Assembly (NCBI RefSeq): GCF_000613245.1
Contig: NZ_HG964937.1
Location: 1,550,523-1,614,522 of the forward strand
Length of the DNA: 64,000 nt
Reading direction: 5' to 3'
Source: Mycobacterium asiaticum DSM 44297
GTDB taxonomy: Bacteria; Actinomycetota; Actinomycetes; Mycobacteriales; Mycobacteriaceae
Made by a program: the position numbers and the translations under genes. Numbering within the stretch: position 1 is the stretch's first letter; the number at the start of each line of letters is the position of its first letter. This document shows positions 1 to 14,154 of the stretch, one piece after another. The notes below the pieces were generated by a model, which did not search any database, was not told the DNA's origin, and was given only the letters and a program-made list of their open reading frames with translations.

Positions 1-230
1 CGAAGTTATTACGGGCGCTGGTCGCGTGTGCCGCCGGCCGCGCGCCGTCGGGTGCCCTGGCCGCTGGCGGCGCCAGCACCGTGCTGCGGGTACGACGGCT
101 CAACGGCAGCGGCAACAGCCCGCTGCTGTCCGCGGTGGTCTACCTGGCCGCGGCGGCGGTGTTGGTGGTGCCGACCATCGCGCTGGCCGTACCGTGGCTG
201 ACGGAGTTGCACCGGTTGGTCTCCGCCTGA
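1..230 (+). CDS. BlaR-like M56 family membrane peptidase, C-terminal fragment
   Basis: An open frame runs in from the window edge (first full codon at position 3) and stops at TGA 228-230. The roughly 75 visible residues contain an arginine-rich stretch, then a strongly hydrophobic segment (AVVYL..AVLVVPTIALAV), and end in LHRLVSA. This fits the last membrane helix of an M56/BlaR1-type protein. In M. tuberculosis the gene next to gnd1 is Rv1845c, a BlaR-like protein paired with the BlaI repressor, so position supports the call. No catalytic motif lies in the visible part, so the family rests on the membrane segment and synteny only. Confidence 0.55.
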   Translation, partial: KLLRALVACAAGRAPSGALAAGGASTVLRVRRLNGSGNSPLLSAVVYLAAAAVLVVPTIALAVPWLTELHRLVSA

Positions 231-314
231 CGCCAAGCCAAACCCTTTGGACCGCCAGAAGTCCGTTGTGCCACAGTGTGTCCATCCAACGAAGGCCCGA
301 TCGAAAGGCAACAG

Positions 315-1771
315 ATGAGTTCGTCGGATTCGAAGACTGCGACAGCCCAGATCGGCGTCACCGGCCTGGCCGTCATGGCTCTAACCTGGCCCGGAACTTC
401 GCCCGGCACGGCTACACCGTGGCGCTGCACAACCGGTCGGTGGCCAAGACCGATGCGCTGCTGAAAGAGCACGGCTCCGAGGGCAACTTCGTGCGCAGTG
501 AAACGATCCCCGAATTCCTTGCCGCTCTGGAAAAACCGCGTCGGGTGATCATCATGGTCAAAGCCGGCGACCCCACCGACGCCGTGATCAACGAGCTCGC
601 CGACGCCATGGAAGAAGGCGACATCATCATCGACGGCGGCAACGCCCTCTATACCGACACCATCCGGCGGGAGAAGGCGATCCGCGAGCGCGGGCTGCAC
701 TTCGTCGGCGCCGGGATCTCCGGCGGTGAGGAAGGCGCGCTGAACGGTCCGTCGATCATGCCCGGCGGGCCCGCCGAGTCCTATACCTCCCTCGGGCCGC
801 TGCTCGAGGAGATCTCCGCGCACGTCGACGGGGTGCCGTGCTGCACCCACATCGGGCCCGACGGTGCCGGACACTTCGTGAAGATGGTGCACAACGGCAT
901 CGAATACTCCGACATGCAGCTCATCGGCGAGGCGTACCAACTGCTGCGCGACGGACTCGGCAAGACGGCCGGAGAGATTGCCGACGTCTTCGACGAGTGG
1001 AACAAGGGCGACCTGGACAGCTTCCTGGTCGAGATCACCGCCCAGGTGCTGCGGCAGAACGATGCAAAGACCGGCAAGCCGCTGGTCGACGTCATCCTGG
1101 ACGAGGCCGAGCAGAAGGGCACCGGCCGCTGGACGGTGAAGTCGGCGCTGGATCTCGGCGTGCCGGTGACCGGGATCGCGGAGGCGGTGTTCGCCCGCGC
1201 GCTGTCGGGCTCGGTGGCTCAGCGCAAGGCCACCACCGGACTCGCCTCGGGCGACCTGGGCACCAAGCCGGACAACGCGGGACAGTTCATCGAGGACGTC
1301 CGCCAGGCCCTTTACGCGTCCAAGATCATCGCCTACGCGCAGGGCTTCAACCAGATCCAGGCCGGCAGCGCCGAATACGACTGGGGCATCACCCCCGGCG
1401 ATTTGGCCACCATTTGGCGCGGGGGTTGCATCATCCGGGCCAAGTTCCTCAACCGGATCAAAGAGGCCTACGACGATGACCCGGACCTGGCGACGCTGAT
1501 CGTGGCGCCTTATTTCCGCAGCGCGATCGAGGCCGCGATCGACGGCTGGCGCCGGGTGGTGGTGACCGCCACGCAGTTGGGTATCCCCATTCCGGGGTTC
1601 TCGTCGGCGCTGTCCTACTACGACGCGCTGCGCACCGAGCGCCTGCCGGCCGCCCTGACCCAAGGCCTGCGGGACTTCTTCGGCGCGCACACCTACGGGC
1701 GTACCGACGAGGACCCGAGCAAGAAGTTCCACACCCTGTGGAGCGGAGACCGGAGCGAAGTACCTGCTTAG
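315..1771 (+). pseudogene. gnd1: 6-phosphogluconate dehydrogenase (decarboxylating), frameshifted near the N-terminus
   Basis: The protein oxidises 6-phosphogluconate to ribulose 5-phosphate in the pentose phosphate pathway. The ATG at 315 (MSSSDSK..., preceded by AAAGG) opens a frame that reads to GLAVM and then leaves the family sequence. The homologous sequence continues from GSNLARNF in another frame to the stop at 1771. The switch is at about 375-380, where ATGGCT stands for the expected ATGGGC(T), that is one missing G. Past that point the enzyme looks intact: IIIDGGN, FVGAGISGGEEGA, the HNGIEYSDMQ catalytic region and the long helical C-terminal domain. The break falls inside the NADP-binding Rossmann motif, so a truncated product would be inactive. 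A sequencing indel is at least as likely as a true mutation. guaB1 starts 13 nt downstream. Confidence 0.85.
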
Positions 1772-1784
1772 CGAGTTGCACTAG

Positions 1785-3221
1785 ATGAAATTTCTGGACG
1801 GGCACCGCCCAGGGTTCGACCTGACCTACAACGACGTGTTCATCGTGCCGAACCGGTCCGACGTCGCGTCTCGGTTCGACGTGGACCTGTCCACCGTCGA
1901 CGGTTCGGGGACCACCATCCCGGTGGTGGTCGCCAACATGACCGCGGTGGCCGGTCGCCGGATGGCCGAGACGGTGGCGCGTCGCGGCGGTGTGGTGATA
2001 CTGCCGCAGGACCTGCCCATCCCGGCGGTGCAAGAAACGGTCGAGTTCGTCAAGAGCCGCGACCTGGTGCTGGACACCCCCGTGACGCTGGCGCCCGATG
2101 ACTCGGTGTCGGACGCGACGGCGCTGATCCACAAGCGGGCGCACGGCGTCGCGGTGGTGGTCTTCGAGGGGCGCCCGATCGGCCTGGTGCGCGAGTCGGC
2201 CTGCGTGGGGGTGGACCGCTTCACCCGGGTCCGTGACATTGCCGCCACCGACTTCGTCACCGCCCCGGTCGGCACCGAACCACGCAAGATCTTCGACCTG
2301 CTCGAACACGCCCCGATCGACGTCGCGGTGGTGACCGGTGCGGATGGGTCGCTGGCCGGAGTGCTCACGCGCACCGGAGCCCTGCGCGCCGGCCTGTACA
2401 GCCCCGCCGTCGACACCAAGGGCCGCTTGCGGATTGGCGCGGCCGTGGGCATCAACGGCGACGTCGGCTCACGCGCCCAGGCACTCGCCGAATTGGGTGT
2501 GGACGTGCTGGTGATCGACACCGCGCACGGCCACCAGCTCAAGACCATCGAAGCAATCCAGACTGTCGCATCCCTTGGCCTCGGTGTGCCGCTGGTGGCC
2601 GGGAATGTGGTCTCGGCGGCGGGTACACGCGATTTGCTGGAAGCCGGGGCGAACGTCGTCAAGGTGGGCGTGGGCCCCGGAGCCATGTGCACCACCCGGA
2701 TGATGACCGGCGTCGGCCGGCCGCAGTTCTCCGCTGTGCTCGAATGTGCTTCCGCGGCAAGGGAACTGGGCGGCCACGTGTGGGCGGACGGCGGGATCCG
2801 GCATCCGCGCGATGTGGCGTTGGCGCTGACGGCCGGCGCATCCAACGTGATGATCGGCTCCTGGTTCGCCGGCACCTATGAATCCCCCGGCGACCTGATG
2901 CGGGACCGAGAGGACCGGCCGTACAAAGAGAGCTACGGCATGGCCTCCAAGCGCGCGGTGGTCGCGCGCAGCGGCGCGGACAGCCCGTTCGACCGGGCCC
3001 GTAAGGCGTTGTTCGAGGAAGGGATCTCGACATCGCGGATGGGGCTGGACCCCGACCGCGGCGGTGTCGAGGACCTGATCGACCACATCACCGCGGGCGT
3101 GCGCAGCACCTGCACCTATGTGGGTGCGGCGAACCTGGAAGAGCTGCACGAACAGGCGATCGTCGGCGTGCAGTCGACGGCGGGCTTCGCCGAAGGGCAC
3201 CCGCTGCCCACCGGCTGGTGA
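1785..3221 (+). CDS. guaB1: GuaB1, IMPDH/GMP reductase family protein with CBS domain
   Basis: This 478-residue TIM-barrel protein belongs to the IMP dehydrogenase/GMP reductase family. After the first barrel strand comes a CBS-domain region (about residues 95-200). The catalytic loop reads GVGPGAMCTTRMMTG, with the active-site cysteine and monovalent-ion site, near residue 305, and a WADGGIRHPRDVALA phosphate-binding stretch follows. In mycobacteria the GuaB1 paralogue has been reported to act as a GMP reductase, converting GMP to IMP in purine salvage, rather than as the essential IMP dehydrogenase GuaB2. The specific reaction is therefore transferred from the family. ATG at 1785 gives the standard N-terminus and lies 13 nt after gnd1, consistent with one operon. 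Confidence 0.9.
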   Translation: MKFLDGHRPGFDLTYNDVFIVPNRSDVASRFDVDLSTVDGSGTTIPVVVANMTAVAGRRMAETVARRGGVVILPQDLPIPAVQETVEFVKSRDLVLDTPVTLAPDDSVSDATALIHKRAHGVAVVVFEGRPIGLVRESACVGVDRFTRVRDIAATDFVTAPVGTEPRKIFDLLEHAPIDVAVVTGADGSLAGVLTRTGALRAGLYSPAVDTKGRLRIGAAVGINGDVGSRAQALAELGVDVLVIDTAHGHQLKTIEAIQTVASLGLGVPLVAGNVVSAAGTRDLLEAGANVVKVGVGPGAMCTTRMMTGVGRPQFSAVLECASAARELGGHVWADGGIRHPRDVALALTAGASNVMIGSWFAGTYESPGDLMRDREDRPYKESYGMASKRAVVARSGADSPFDRARKALFEEGISTSRMGLDPDRGGVEDLIDHITAGVRSTCTYVGAANLEELHEQAIVGVQSTAGFAEGHPLPTGW

Positions 3222-3228
3222 AAGGCTC

Positions 3229-4604
<1,376 letters not shown>

Positions 4605-4608
<4 letters not shown>

Positions 4609-5669
4609 ACCCGGTGGTGGCGATCCTGCTGGCGGTCCTGCTGATCGCCCTGAACGCGTTCTTCGTCGGGGCGGAGTTCGCCATGATCTCAGCGCGGCGG
4701 GACCGGCTGGAGGCGCTGGCCGAACAGGGCCGGACGAGAGCGGTGACGGTCATCCGGGCCGGTGAACAGCTGCCCGCGATGCTGGCCGGTGCCCAACTGG
4801 GTGTCACCGTCGCCTCCCTGCTGCTCGGCCGCATCGCCGAGCCTGCCGTCGCCGGTCTGCTGCAGTCGTTGCTGGGGCTTACCGGCATGCATCCCGCGCT
4901 GCTGCACACGCTGGCGTTCGCGATCGCGCTGGCCGTGGTGGTGATCCTGCACGTGCTGCTGGGCGAGATGGTGCCGAAGAACATCGCACTGGCCGGCCCG
5001 GAGCGCACCGCGATGCTGTTGGTCCCGGCGTATCTGCCCTACGTGCAGGCAGCGCGGCCCATCATTGCCTTCTACAACAGGTGCGCCAACGGGGTCCTGC
5101 GGGCTGTGGGCGTCGAACCCAAGGACGAGCTTGACATCACGGTGTCCACCGCCGAGCTGTCGGAGATGATCGCCCAATCCTCTTCGGAAGGTTTGCTCGA
5201 CAACGAGGAGCAGATCCGCCTGACTCGCGCGCTGCGCGTCCGCACCCGGGTGGTCGGTGATGTCGCGGTACCGCTGGCCCGGGTGCACGCCGTTTCCGTC
5301 GCAGCTCCCGGCTCCGGGCCCACCATCGGGGCCGTGGAAGAAGCTTTGGCCCAGACCGGTTATTCGCGCTTCCCGGTGGTGGGCCGCGATGGCAGCTTCC
5401 TGGGTTACCTGCACATCAAGGACGTGCTGGCGCTGGGCGACGACCCGGAAACGGTGATCGACCTGTCCCTGGTGCGTGCGTTGCCGCGAGTGCCCCAGTC
5501 GCTCGGATTACCCGACGCCCTGTCCCGGATGCGACGCAGCAACAGCCACCTGGCGTTGGTGACCGCCGACAATGGCACCGTTCAGGGCGAGATCGTTGCT
5601 GTGGTGGCGCTGGAGGATCTGGTGGAGGACCTTGTCGGCAGTATGCGCGACGATGGTGCCGGCGATTGA
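4605..5669 (+). CDS. CNNM/CorC-type membrane protein with CBS domains (second paralogue)
   Basis: This 354-residue paralogue of the preceding gene matches Rv1841c. The DUF21 membrane domain occupies residues 1-150 (AQLGVTVASLLLGRI; LHVLLGEMVPKNIALA). A CBS pair follows (YSRFPVVGRDGSFLGYLHIKDVL; IVAVVALEDLVEDLVG). It stops right after the CBS domains and lacks the CorC_HlyC domain of its partner, so a hetero-oligomer with the longer protein is plausible (inference). ATG at 4605 overlaps the upstream stop codon. A 256-nt gap without a convincing gene separates it from glcB. Confidence 0.87.
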
Positions 5670-5925
5670 CCGTATGATCTGAGCGGCCGCGGGTATCAGT
5701 GAAGCTGATGCAGGGAACGAAATTTCTCGTGCCCGCGTTGCCAAAAAGCGATTTCAAGGACGCCCGTCGCGTTGCTGCGGGCGAGCCTGTCAGCGTGCCG
5801 TGACCTGGCATTGCGTGCCGGTCGGGCTACGCTCGTCAGGCTGTTGCTCGGTAGGGTGATGGTAGCTAGTCGGGCCTGGTCCCGGGCTGGTTGAGGGGCC
5901 GGAAAGGCCGTTACGGAGGAGAATA

Positions 5926-8124
5926 ATGACTGATCGGGTAACCCAAGGCAATCTGCGCGTCGCCCAGGTGCTTTACGACTTCGTGAACAACGAGGCGCTG
6001 CCCGGCACCGGTATCGACCCGGACAGCTTCTGGGCCGGCGTCGACAAGGTGGTCACCGACCTCACCCCGCGTAACCAGGAGCTGCTGGCCAAGCGCGACG
6101 AGCTGCAGGCCCAGATCGACAAGTGGCACCGGCACCGGGTGCTGGAGCCGCTGGACCCGGACGCCTACCGCCAGTTCCTCACCGACATCGGCTACCTGCT
6201 GCCCGAGCCGGACGACTTCACCATCACCACCTCAGGCGTCGACGACGAGATCACCAGCACCGCCGGCCCGCAGCTGGTGGTGCCCGTCCTCAACGCCCGG
6301 TTCGCGCTGAACGCGTCCAACGCGCGGTGGGGCTCGCTGTACGACGCCCTGTACGGCACCGACGTCATCCCCGAAGACGGCGGCGCCGAGAAGGGCGACA
6401 GCTACAACAAGGTGCGTGGTGACAAGGTCATCGCCTACGCCCGTGAGTTCCTGGACGGGGCGGTCCCGCTGGCGTCGGGATCCTGGGCGGATGTGACCGG
6501 CCTCAGCATCGAGGACGGGCAGCTGCAAATCGCCCTCGATGGCGACGCCACTACCCTGGCCAGCCCGGAAAAGTTCGTCGGGTACCGCGGCGAGCTGGGC
6601 TCCCCCGACTGGTCGGTGCTGCTGCTCAACCACGGCCTGCACATTGAGATCCTGATCGACCCCGACTCACCGATCGGCAAGACCGACGCCGCCGGCATCA
6701 AGGACGTGGTGCTCGAGTCGGCGGTCACCACGATCATGGACTTCGAGGACTCGGTCACCGCGGTCGACGCCGACGACAAGGTGCTCGGCTACCGCAACTG
6801 GCTGGGCCTGAACAAGGGCGACCTGGCCGAGGAGGTCGCCAAGGGCGGCAAGACCTTCACTCGCCGTCTCAACGAGGATCGCACCTACACCACGCCCGAC
6901 GGCGGCGAGCTGACGCTGCCCGGGCGCAGCCTGCTGTTCGTTCGCAACGTGGGCCACCTGATGACCAACGACGCCATCGTGAGAACCGAGGCCAACGGCG
7001 AAGAAGCAGAGGTGCCGGAGGGCATTCAGGACGCGTTGTTCACCGGCCTGGCCGCGATTCACGGGCTCAAGGCCGGCGATCAGAATGGCCCGCTGCTCAA
7101 CAGCCGCACCGGCTCGGTGTACATCGTCAAGCCCAAGATGCACGGGCCCGAAGAGGTGGCGTTCACCTGCGAGCTGTTCAGCCGCGTCGAGGACGTGCTG
7201 GGACTGCCGCAGGCCACGTTGAAGGTCGGCATCATGGACGAGGAGCGCCGCACCACGGTCAACCTGAAGGCGTGCATCAAGGCGGCCGCCGACCGGGTGG
7301 TGTTCATCAATACCGGGTTCCTCGACCGCACCGGCGACGAGATCCACACCTCGATGGAAGCGGGCCCGATGATCCGCAAGGGTGCCATGAAGAGCACCAC
7401 GTGGATCAAGGCCTACGAGGACGCCAACGTCGACACCGGACTGGCCGCCGGCTTCAAGGGCAAGGCCCAGATCGGCAAGGGCATGTGGGCCATGACCGAG
7501 CTGATGGCCGACATGGTTGAGCAGAAGATCGGCCAGCCCAAGGCCGGCGCCACCACCGCGTGGGTGCCGTCCCCGACGGCGGCGACCCTGCACGCCATGC
7601 ACTACCACCAGGTGGACGTCGGCGCCGTGCAGGAAGAGTTGCAAGGCAAGAAGCGCACCACTATTGACGAGCTGCTGACGATCCCGCTGGCCAAGGAACT
7701 GGCCTGGGCCCCCGAGGAGGTTCGCGAGGAGGTTGACAACAACTGCCAATCCATCCTCGGTTACGTGGTGCGCTGGGTCGAACAGGGCGTCGGCTGCTCG
7801 AAGGTGCCCGACATCCACAACACCGCGCTGATGGAGGACCGCGCCACCCTGCGCATCTCCAGCCAGTTGTTGGCCAACTGGCTGCGGCACGGGGTGATCA
7901 CCCGCGAGGATGTCCGGGCCAGCCTGGAGCGGATGGCCCCGCTGGTGGACAAGCAGAACGAAGGTGACCGCGCCTACCGGCCGATGGCGCCCAACTTCGA
8001 CGACAGCATCGCCTTCCTGGCCGCCCAAGACCTGATCCTGGAAGGCGGACAGCAGCCTAACGGGTACACCGAACCGATCCTGCACCGCCGCCGACGGGAA
8101 TTTAAGGCACGCGCGAGTGGGTAG
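5926..8124 (+). CDS. glcB: Malate synthase G
   Basis: The enzyme condenses glyoxylate with acetyl-CoA to malate, the second step of the glyoxylate shunt needed for growth on fatty acids and acetate. The 732-residue length fits the monomeric G isoform. Recognisable segments are the TIMDFEDSVTAVDADDKV Mg2+/glyoxylate-binding block near residue 270, MHGPEEVAFTCELF, GIMDEERRTT and the C-terminal plug domain (EDRATLRISSQ). The ATG follows a strong GGAGGA Shine-Dalgarno. Its stop overlaps by 8 nt the GTG start of the next gene, so the two are probably co-transcribed. Confidence 0.97.
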   Translation: MTDRVTQGNLRVAQVLYDFVNNEALPGTGIDPDSFWAGVDKVVTDLTPRNQELLAKRDELQAQIDKWHRHRVLEPLDPDAYRQFLTDIGYLLPEPDDFTITTSGVDDEITSTAGPQLVVPVLNARFALNASNARWGSLYDALYGTDVIPEDGGAEKGDSYNKVRGDKVIAYAREFLDGAVPLASGSWADVTGLSIEDGQLQIALDGDATTLASPEKFVGYRGELGSPDWSVLLLNHGLHIEILIDPDSPIGKTDAAGIKDVVLESAVTTIMDFEDSVTAVDADDKVLGYRNWLGLNKGDLAEEVAKGGKTFTRRLNEDRTYTTPDGGELTLPGRSLLFVRNVGHLMTNDAIVRTEANGEEAEVPEGIQDALFTGLAAIHGLKAGDQNGPLLNSRTGSVYIVKPKMHGPEEVAFTCELFSRVEDVLGLPQATLKVGIMDEERRTTVNLKACIKAAADRVVFINTGFLDRTGDEIHTSMEAGPMIRKGAMKSTTWIKAYEDANVDTGLAAGFKGKAQIGKGMWAMTELMADMVEQKIGQPKAGATTAWVPSPTAATLHAMHYHQVDVGAVQEELQGKKRTTIDELLTIPLAKELAWAPEEVREEVDNNCQSILGYVVRWVEQGVGCSKVPDIHNTALMEDRATLRISSQLLANWLRHGVITREDVRASLERMAPLVDKQNEGDRAYRPMAPNFDDSIAFLAAQDLILEGGQQPNGYTEPILHRRRREFKARASG

Positions 8125-10177
8125 GCACAGCAAGCCCGACCCGGAAGAATCGGTCCCCGATTTCGAACCGGAACCGGTCGCTGATCCTTCCAATGAGTTC
8201 GAGGACGCGGATTACCCGGAGGACTTCGGGCTCCGGGAGCCGGCCGAAGGGCGCTTCGATGTCCCCGATAGCGGGTCCGCAGGTCCGGAGGAACCCGACG
8301 GCCCCGCTGCCCGCGATGACGACTACCCCGACGACGAGTACCCAGACTTCGGGCAGCGGCCGTCGGAATTCGAGCCGCCCGCCGTGGAGTCGGCCGCAAC
8401 TCCCCCGCCTCCGCCATTTCGCGGTGGGCACCGGGGGCTCGGCGAGCGGCTGGGCGGGCACCGCAGCGCCGGTGGCCGCCGTGGCGTCAGCATCGGCGTG
8501 ATCGTTGCGCTGGTCGCCGTCGTCGTAGTAGTGGCGGGCGTTATCGTTTGGCGCTTCTTCGGCGACGCGCTGTCCCACCGCTCGCACACGGCCGCCGCCC
8601 GTTGCGTGGGCGGCAAGGACTCGGTCGCGGTGCTCGCCGACCCGACGATCGCCGACCAGGTCAAGCAGTTCGCCGACAGCTACAACGCGTCGGCCGGCCC
8701 GATCGGTGACCGCTGCGTCGAGGTCACGGTCAAGCCGGCCAATTCCGACGCCGTCATTGGTGGTTTCATCGGAAAGTGGCCGGCCGAGCTGGGCAACCAG
8801 CCAGGGTTGTGGATCCCGGGCAGCTCGATCTCGGCTGCCAGGCTGTCCAGCGCGACGGGCCAGAAGACGATCAGCGACAGCCGTTCGCTCGTGACGTCGC
8901 CGGTTGTGCTCGCGATCCGGCCGGAGTTCGAGCAGGTGCTCTCGAAGCAGAACTGGGCGGCGCTGCCGGGGCTGCAGTCGAATCCGAACTCGATGGCCGG
9001 GCTGAACGCCCCCGCGTGGGGTTCCCTGCGGCTAACCGTGCCACAGACCGGCAACGGCGACGCCTCCTTTCTGGCCGGCGAGGCGATCGCTTCCGCGTCG
9101 GCACCCGGCGGCTCTCCCCCGACCGCGGGCATCGGCGCCGTGCGCACCCTGGTGAGCGGGCAGCCCAAGCTTTCCGACGACTCGCTGACCGAGGCGATGA
9201 ACGCGCTGCTCAAACCGGGAGACCCGGCAGCCGCGCCGGTGCACGCGGTGGTCACCACCGAACAGCAGTTGTTCCAGCGCGGCCAGTCGACCTCCGACGC
9301 CAAGGGCAAACTGGTCTCCTGGCTTCCGCCCGGGCCTGCCGCGGTGGCCGATTACCCGACCGTGCTGCTCAGCGGTTCCTGGTTGTCGCGGGAACAGACA
9401 ACGGCCGCCAGCGCCTTCTCCCGGTACATGCACAAGCCGGAGCAACTCGAGCGGCTGGCCAAGGCGGGGTTCCGGGCCGAGGGAGTCAAGCCGCCAAGCA
9501 GCCCAGTCACCAGCTTCCCAGCTCTACCCGCCACCTTGTCGGTCGGCGACGAGGCCACCCGGGTGACCCTGGCCGACACCCTGGCGGCGCCGTCGACCGG
9601 CTTGGCCGCAACCGTCATGCTTGACCAGTCGCTGCCCAACGACGACGGCGGCAAGACGCGGCTCGCCAACGTCATTGCGGCGCTTAATGGCCGGATCAAG
9701 GCATTGCCGCCCAGCGCCGCCGTCGGGCTATGGACATTCGACGGCCACGAGGGCCGGGCGGAAGTGCCGATCGGACCGCTTGCCGACCAAGTCAACGGCC
9801 AGCCGCGCTCGGCGGCGTTGCAGGCCGCGCTGGACAAGCAGTATTCGTCCGGCGGCGGGGCGGTGTCGTTCACCACGCTGCGGATGATCTACCAGGAAAT
9901 GCTGGCCAATTACCGTGCCGGCCAGAACAATTCGATCCTGGTCATCACCGCCGGGCCACACACCGACCAGACGCTGGACGGTCCGGGACTGCAGGAGTTC
10001 ATCAAGAGCGCGGCCGACCCGGCCAAGCCGATCGCGGTCAACGTCATCGACTTCGGCGGCGATCCGGATCGGGCGACCTGGGAGGCCGTCGCCCGGCTCA
10101 GCGGCGGCAGCTACCAGAATCTGCCCACGTCGGCGACTCCTGACCTCACCACCGCGGTGAACACCTTTCTGAGCTAG
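8117..10177 (+). CDS. Membrane-anchored protein with solute-binding-like and VWA-like domains
   Basis: This 686-residue protein corresponds to Rv1836c. It has an acidic, proline-rich cytoplasmic N-terminus (about 1-125), one transmembrane helix (GVSIGVIVALVAVVVVVAGVIVW split by basic flanks, about residues 130-155), a region resembling an extracellular substrate-binding domain (AVLADPTIADQVKQFADSYN...) and a C-terminal von Willebrand factor A-like domain (MLDQSLPNDDGG; LVITAGPHTDQTLDGPGL). The domains are therefore placed outside the membrane. The ligand is unknown. GTG at 8117 (MGRHSKPD) overlaps glcB, which suggests coupling. A dehalogenase gene follows after 3 nt. Confidence 0.82.
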   Translation: MGRHSKPDPEESVPDFEPEPVADPSNEFEDADYPEDFGLREPAEGRFDVPDSGSAGPEEPDGPAARDDDYPDDEYPDFGQRPSEFEPPAVESAATPPPPPFRGGHRGLGERLGGHRSAGGRRGVSIGVIVALVAVVVVVAGVIVWRFFGDALSHRSHTAAARCVGGKDSVAVLADPTIADQVKQFADSYNASAGPIGDRCVEVTVKPANSDAVIGGFIGKWPAELGNQPGLWIPGSSISAARLSSATGQKTISDSRSLVTSPVVLAIRPEFEQVLSKQNWAALPGLQSNPNSMAGLNAPAWGSLRLTVPQTGNGDASFLAGEAIASASAPGGSPPTAGIGAVRTLVSGQPKLSDDSLTEAMNALLKPGDPAAAPVHAVVTTEQQLFQRGQSTSDAKGKLVSWLPPGPAAVADYPTVLLSGSWLSREQTTAASAFSRYMHKPEQLERLAKAGFRAEGVKPPSSPVTSFPALPATLSVGDEATRVTLADTLAAPSTGLAATVMLDQSLPNDDGGKTRLANVIAALNGRIKALPPSAAVGLWTFDGHEGRAEVPIGPLADQVNGQPRSAALQAALDKQYSSGGGAVSFTTLRMIYQEMLANYRAGQNNSILVITAGPHTDQTLDGPGLQEFIKSAADPAKPIAVNVIDFGGDPDRATWEAVARLSGGSYQNLPTSATPDLTTAVNTFLS

Positions 10178-10180
10178 GCG

Positions 10181-11041
10181 ATGAGCCCGCGATTCACGCC
10201 CGACCCGCAGCTCTATCCATTCGAGTCGCGGTGGTTCGACAGCTCGCGGGGCCGGGTGCACTACATCGACGAGGGCGAGGGCCCGCCGATCCTGTTCTGC
10301 CATGGCAATCCGACGTGGAGCTTTTTGTACCGCGACATCGTCGTGGCGCTGCGGCACCGCTTCCGCTGCATCGCCGTGGACTACTTGGGCTTCGGCCTCT
10401 CGGAGCGGCCGGCGGGCTTCGGGTACACCGTCGCCGAACATGCCGCGGTAGTAGGCGAATTCGTCGACCACCTTGGTCTGGACGGCTACGTGACCATGGG
10501 CCAGGACTGGGGTGGCCCGATCGGCCTGGCGGTCGCGGTCGAGCGGGCCGACCGGGTCCGCGGCGTCGTCCTGGGCAATACCTGGTTCTGGCCCACCGAG
10601 GAATTGAGCACCAGACTGTTCAGCAAGGTGATGTCCAGCCGACTCATGCAGTGGGCGATCCTGCAACGAAACTTTTTCGTGGAGAGGCTCATTCCGGCCG
10701 GCACCGAGATCCTGCCGAAGGAAGCGGTGCTGGACCATTACCGCCGGGTGCAGCCCGACGCCGCGGCCCGGGTGGGAGTGGCGGTGCTGCCCAAGGAGCT
10801 GCTGGCGGCGCGTCCGCTCCTGGACCGGTTGGCCCGGGAGGTGCCCGCGCTGCTCGGCGGCAAGCCCGCGTTGGCGGTGTGGGGCATGCGGGACGTGGCG
10901 TTCCGGCCCGGACCGGCGATCCCCCGGCTGCGCGCGACATTTCGCGATCTGGTGGTGGTTGAACTGCCCACCGCCAAGCACTTCATTCAGGAGGACGCGC
11001 CGCAGCGCATCGCCCAGGCCATCATCGACCGCTTCGGCTGA
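10181..11041 (+). CDS. Haloalkane dehalogenase (DmbC-like alpha/beta hydrolase)
   Basis: This 286-residue alpha/beta hydrolase matches Rv1833c, known as the haloalkane dehalogenase DmbC. Visible features are the oxyanion-hole motif HGNPTWSFLYR, the nucleophile elbow GQDWGGP with the catalytic aspartate, the carboxylate GMRDVAFRP and the catalytic histidine in AKHFIQEDAP. The family hydrolyses carbon-halogen bonds to alcohol plus halide; the natural substrate in mycobacteria is not known. ATG at 10181 follows the preceding stop by 3 nt. The gene converges on gcvP, leaving only 6 nt between the stops. Confidence 0.88.
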   Translation: MSPRFTPDPQLYPFESRWFDSSRGRVHYIDEGEGPPILFCHGNPTWSFLYRDIVVALRHRFRCIAVDYLGFGLSERPAGFGYTVAEHAAVVGEFVDHLGLDGYVTMGQDWGGPIGLAVAVERADRVRGVVLGNTWFWPTEELSTRLFSKVMSSRLMQWAILQRNFFVERLIPAGTEILPKEAVLDHYRRVQPDAAARVGVAVLPKELLAARPLLDRLAREVPALLGGKPALAVWGMRDVAFRPGPAIPRLRATFRDLVVVELPTAKHFIQEDAPQRIAQAIIDRFG

Positions 11042-11047
11042 GGGCCG

Positions 11048-13867
<2,820 letters not shown>

Positions 13868-13919
13868 GGTGAAACTCCTGACGGGGCAGAGGACGAGCGG
13901 ATCAGCGGCCCTCCCCCTC

Positions 13920-14120
13920 TGTCCTCACCTGCGTGTCAGGCGCCTGAGAGATTCGGCGCGCCGAGGCGCCTTTCCCCATCGGCGGGCGACGACCGCATCG
14001 GTCGTCACCACTTTCCAGAGGCATCGTTGTCCGGCGCGGTCCGGGTGCCTGAGAGGTTGATGGAGAGGTATTGCTCCTTCGGCGTCTGTAGCTGGCAGCT
14101 ACAGAACTCTCCCGCGCGAG
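13920..14120 (-). promoter_or_regulatory. Tandem glycine riboswitch upstream of gcvP
   Basis: Read on the minus strand, the leader has two copies of the glycine aptamer pattern. The first starts with GGGAGAG at about 14113 and passes through GCCGAAGGAGCAA and ACCTCTCAGGCACC. The second runs from about 14035 and ends in ATCTCTCAGGCGCC at about 13935. The aptamers are separated by a short linker, with variable stems such as the GACGACCGATGCGGTCGTC hairpin in the second. The gene behind it is the glycine cleavage P protein, the classic target; such switches turn expression on when glycine is abundant. The aptamers were identified by motif only, with no covariance model. Confidence 0.93.
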
Positions 14121-14154
14121 TGCGATGCGGGATCCAGTTTACTCCGGGACCGGG

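Noticed and set aside
140..1732. Long minus-strand open frame of 530 codons opposite gnd1
   Set aside because: It is the antisense shadow of gnd1; composition is R/H/G-rich and no domain is visible.
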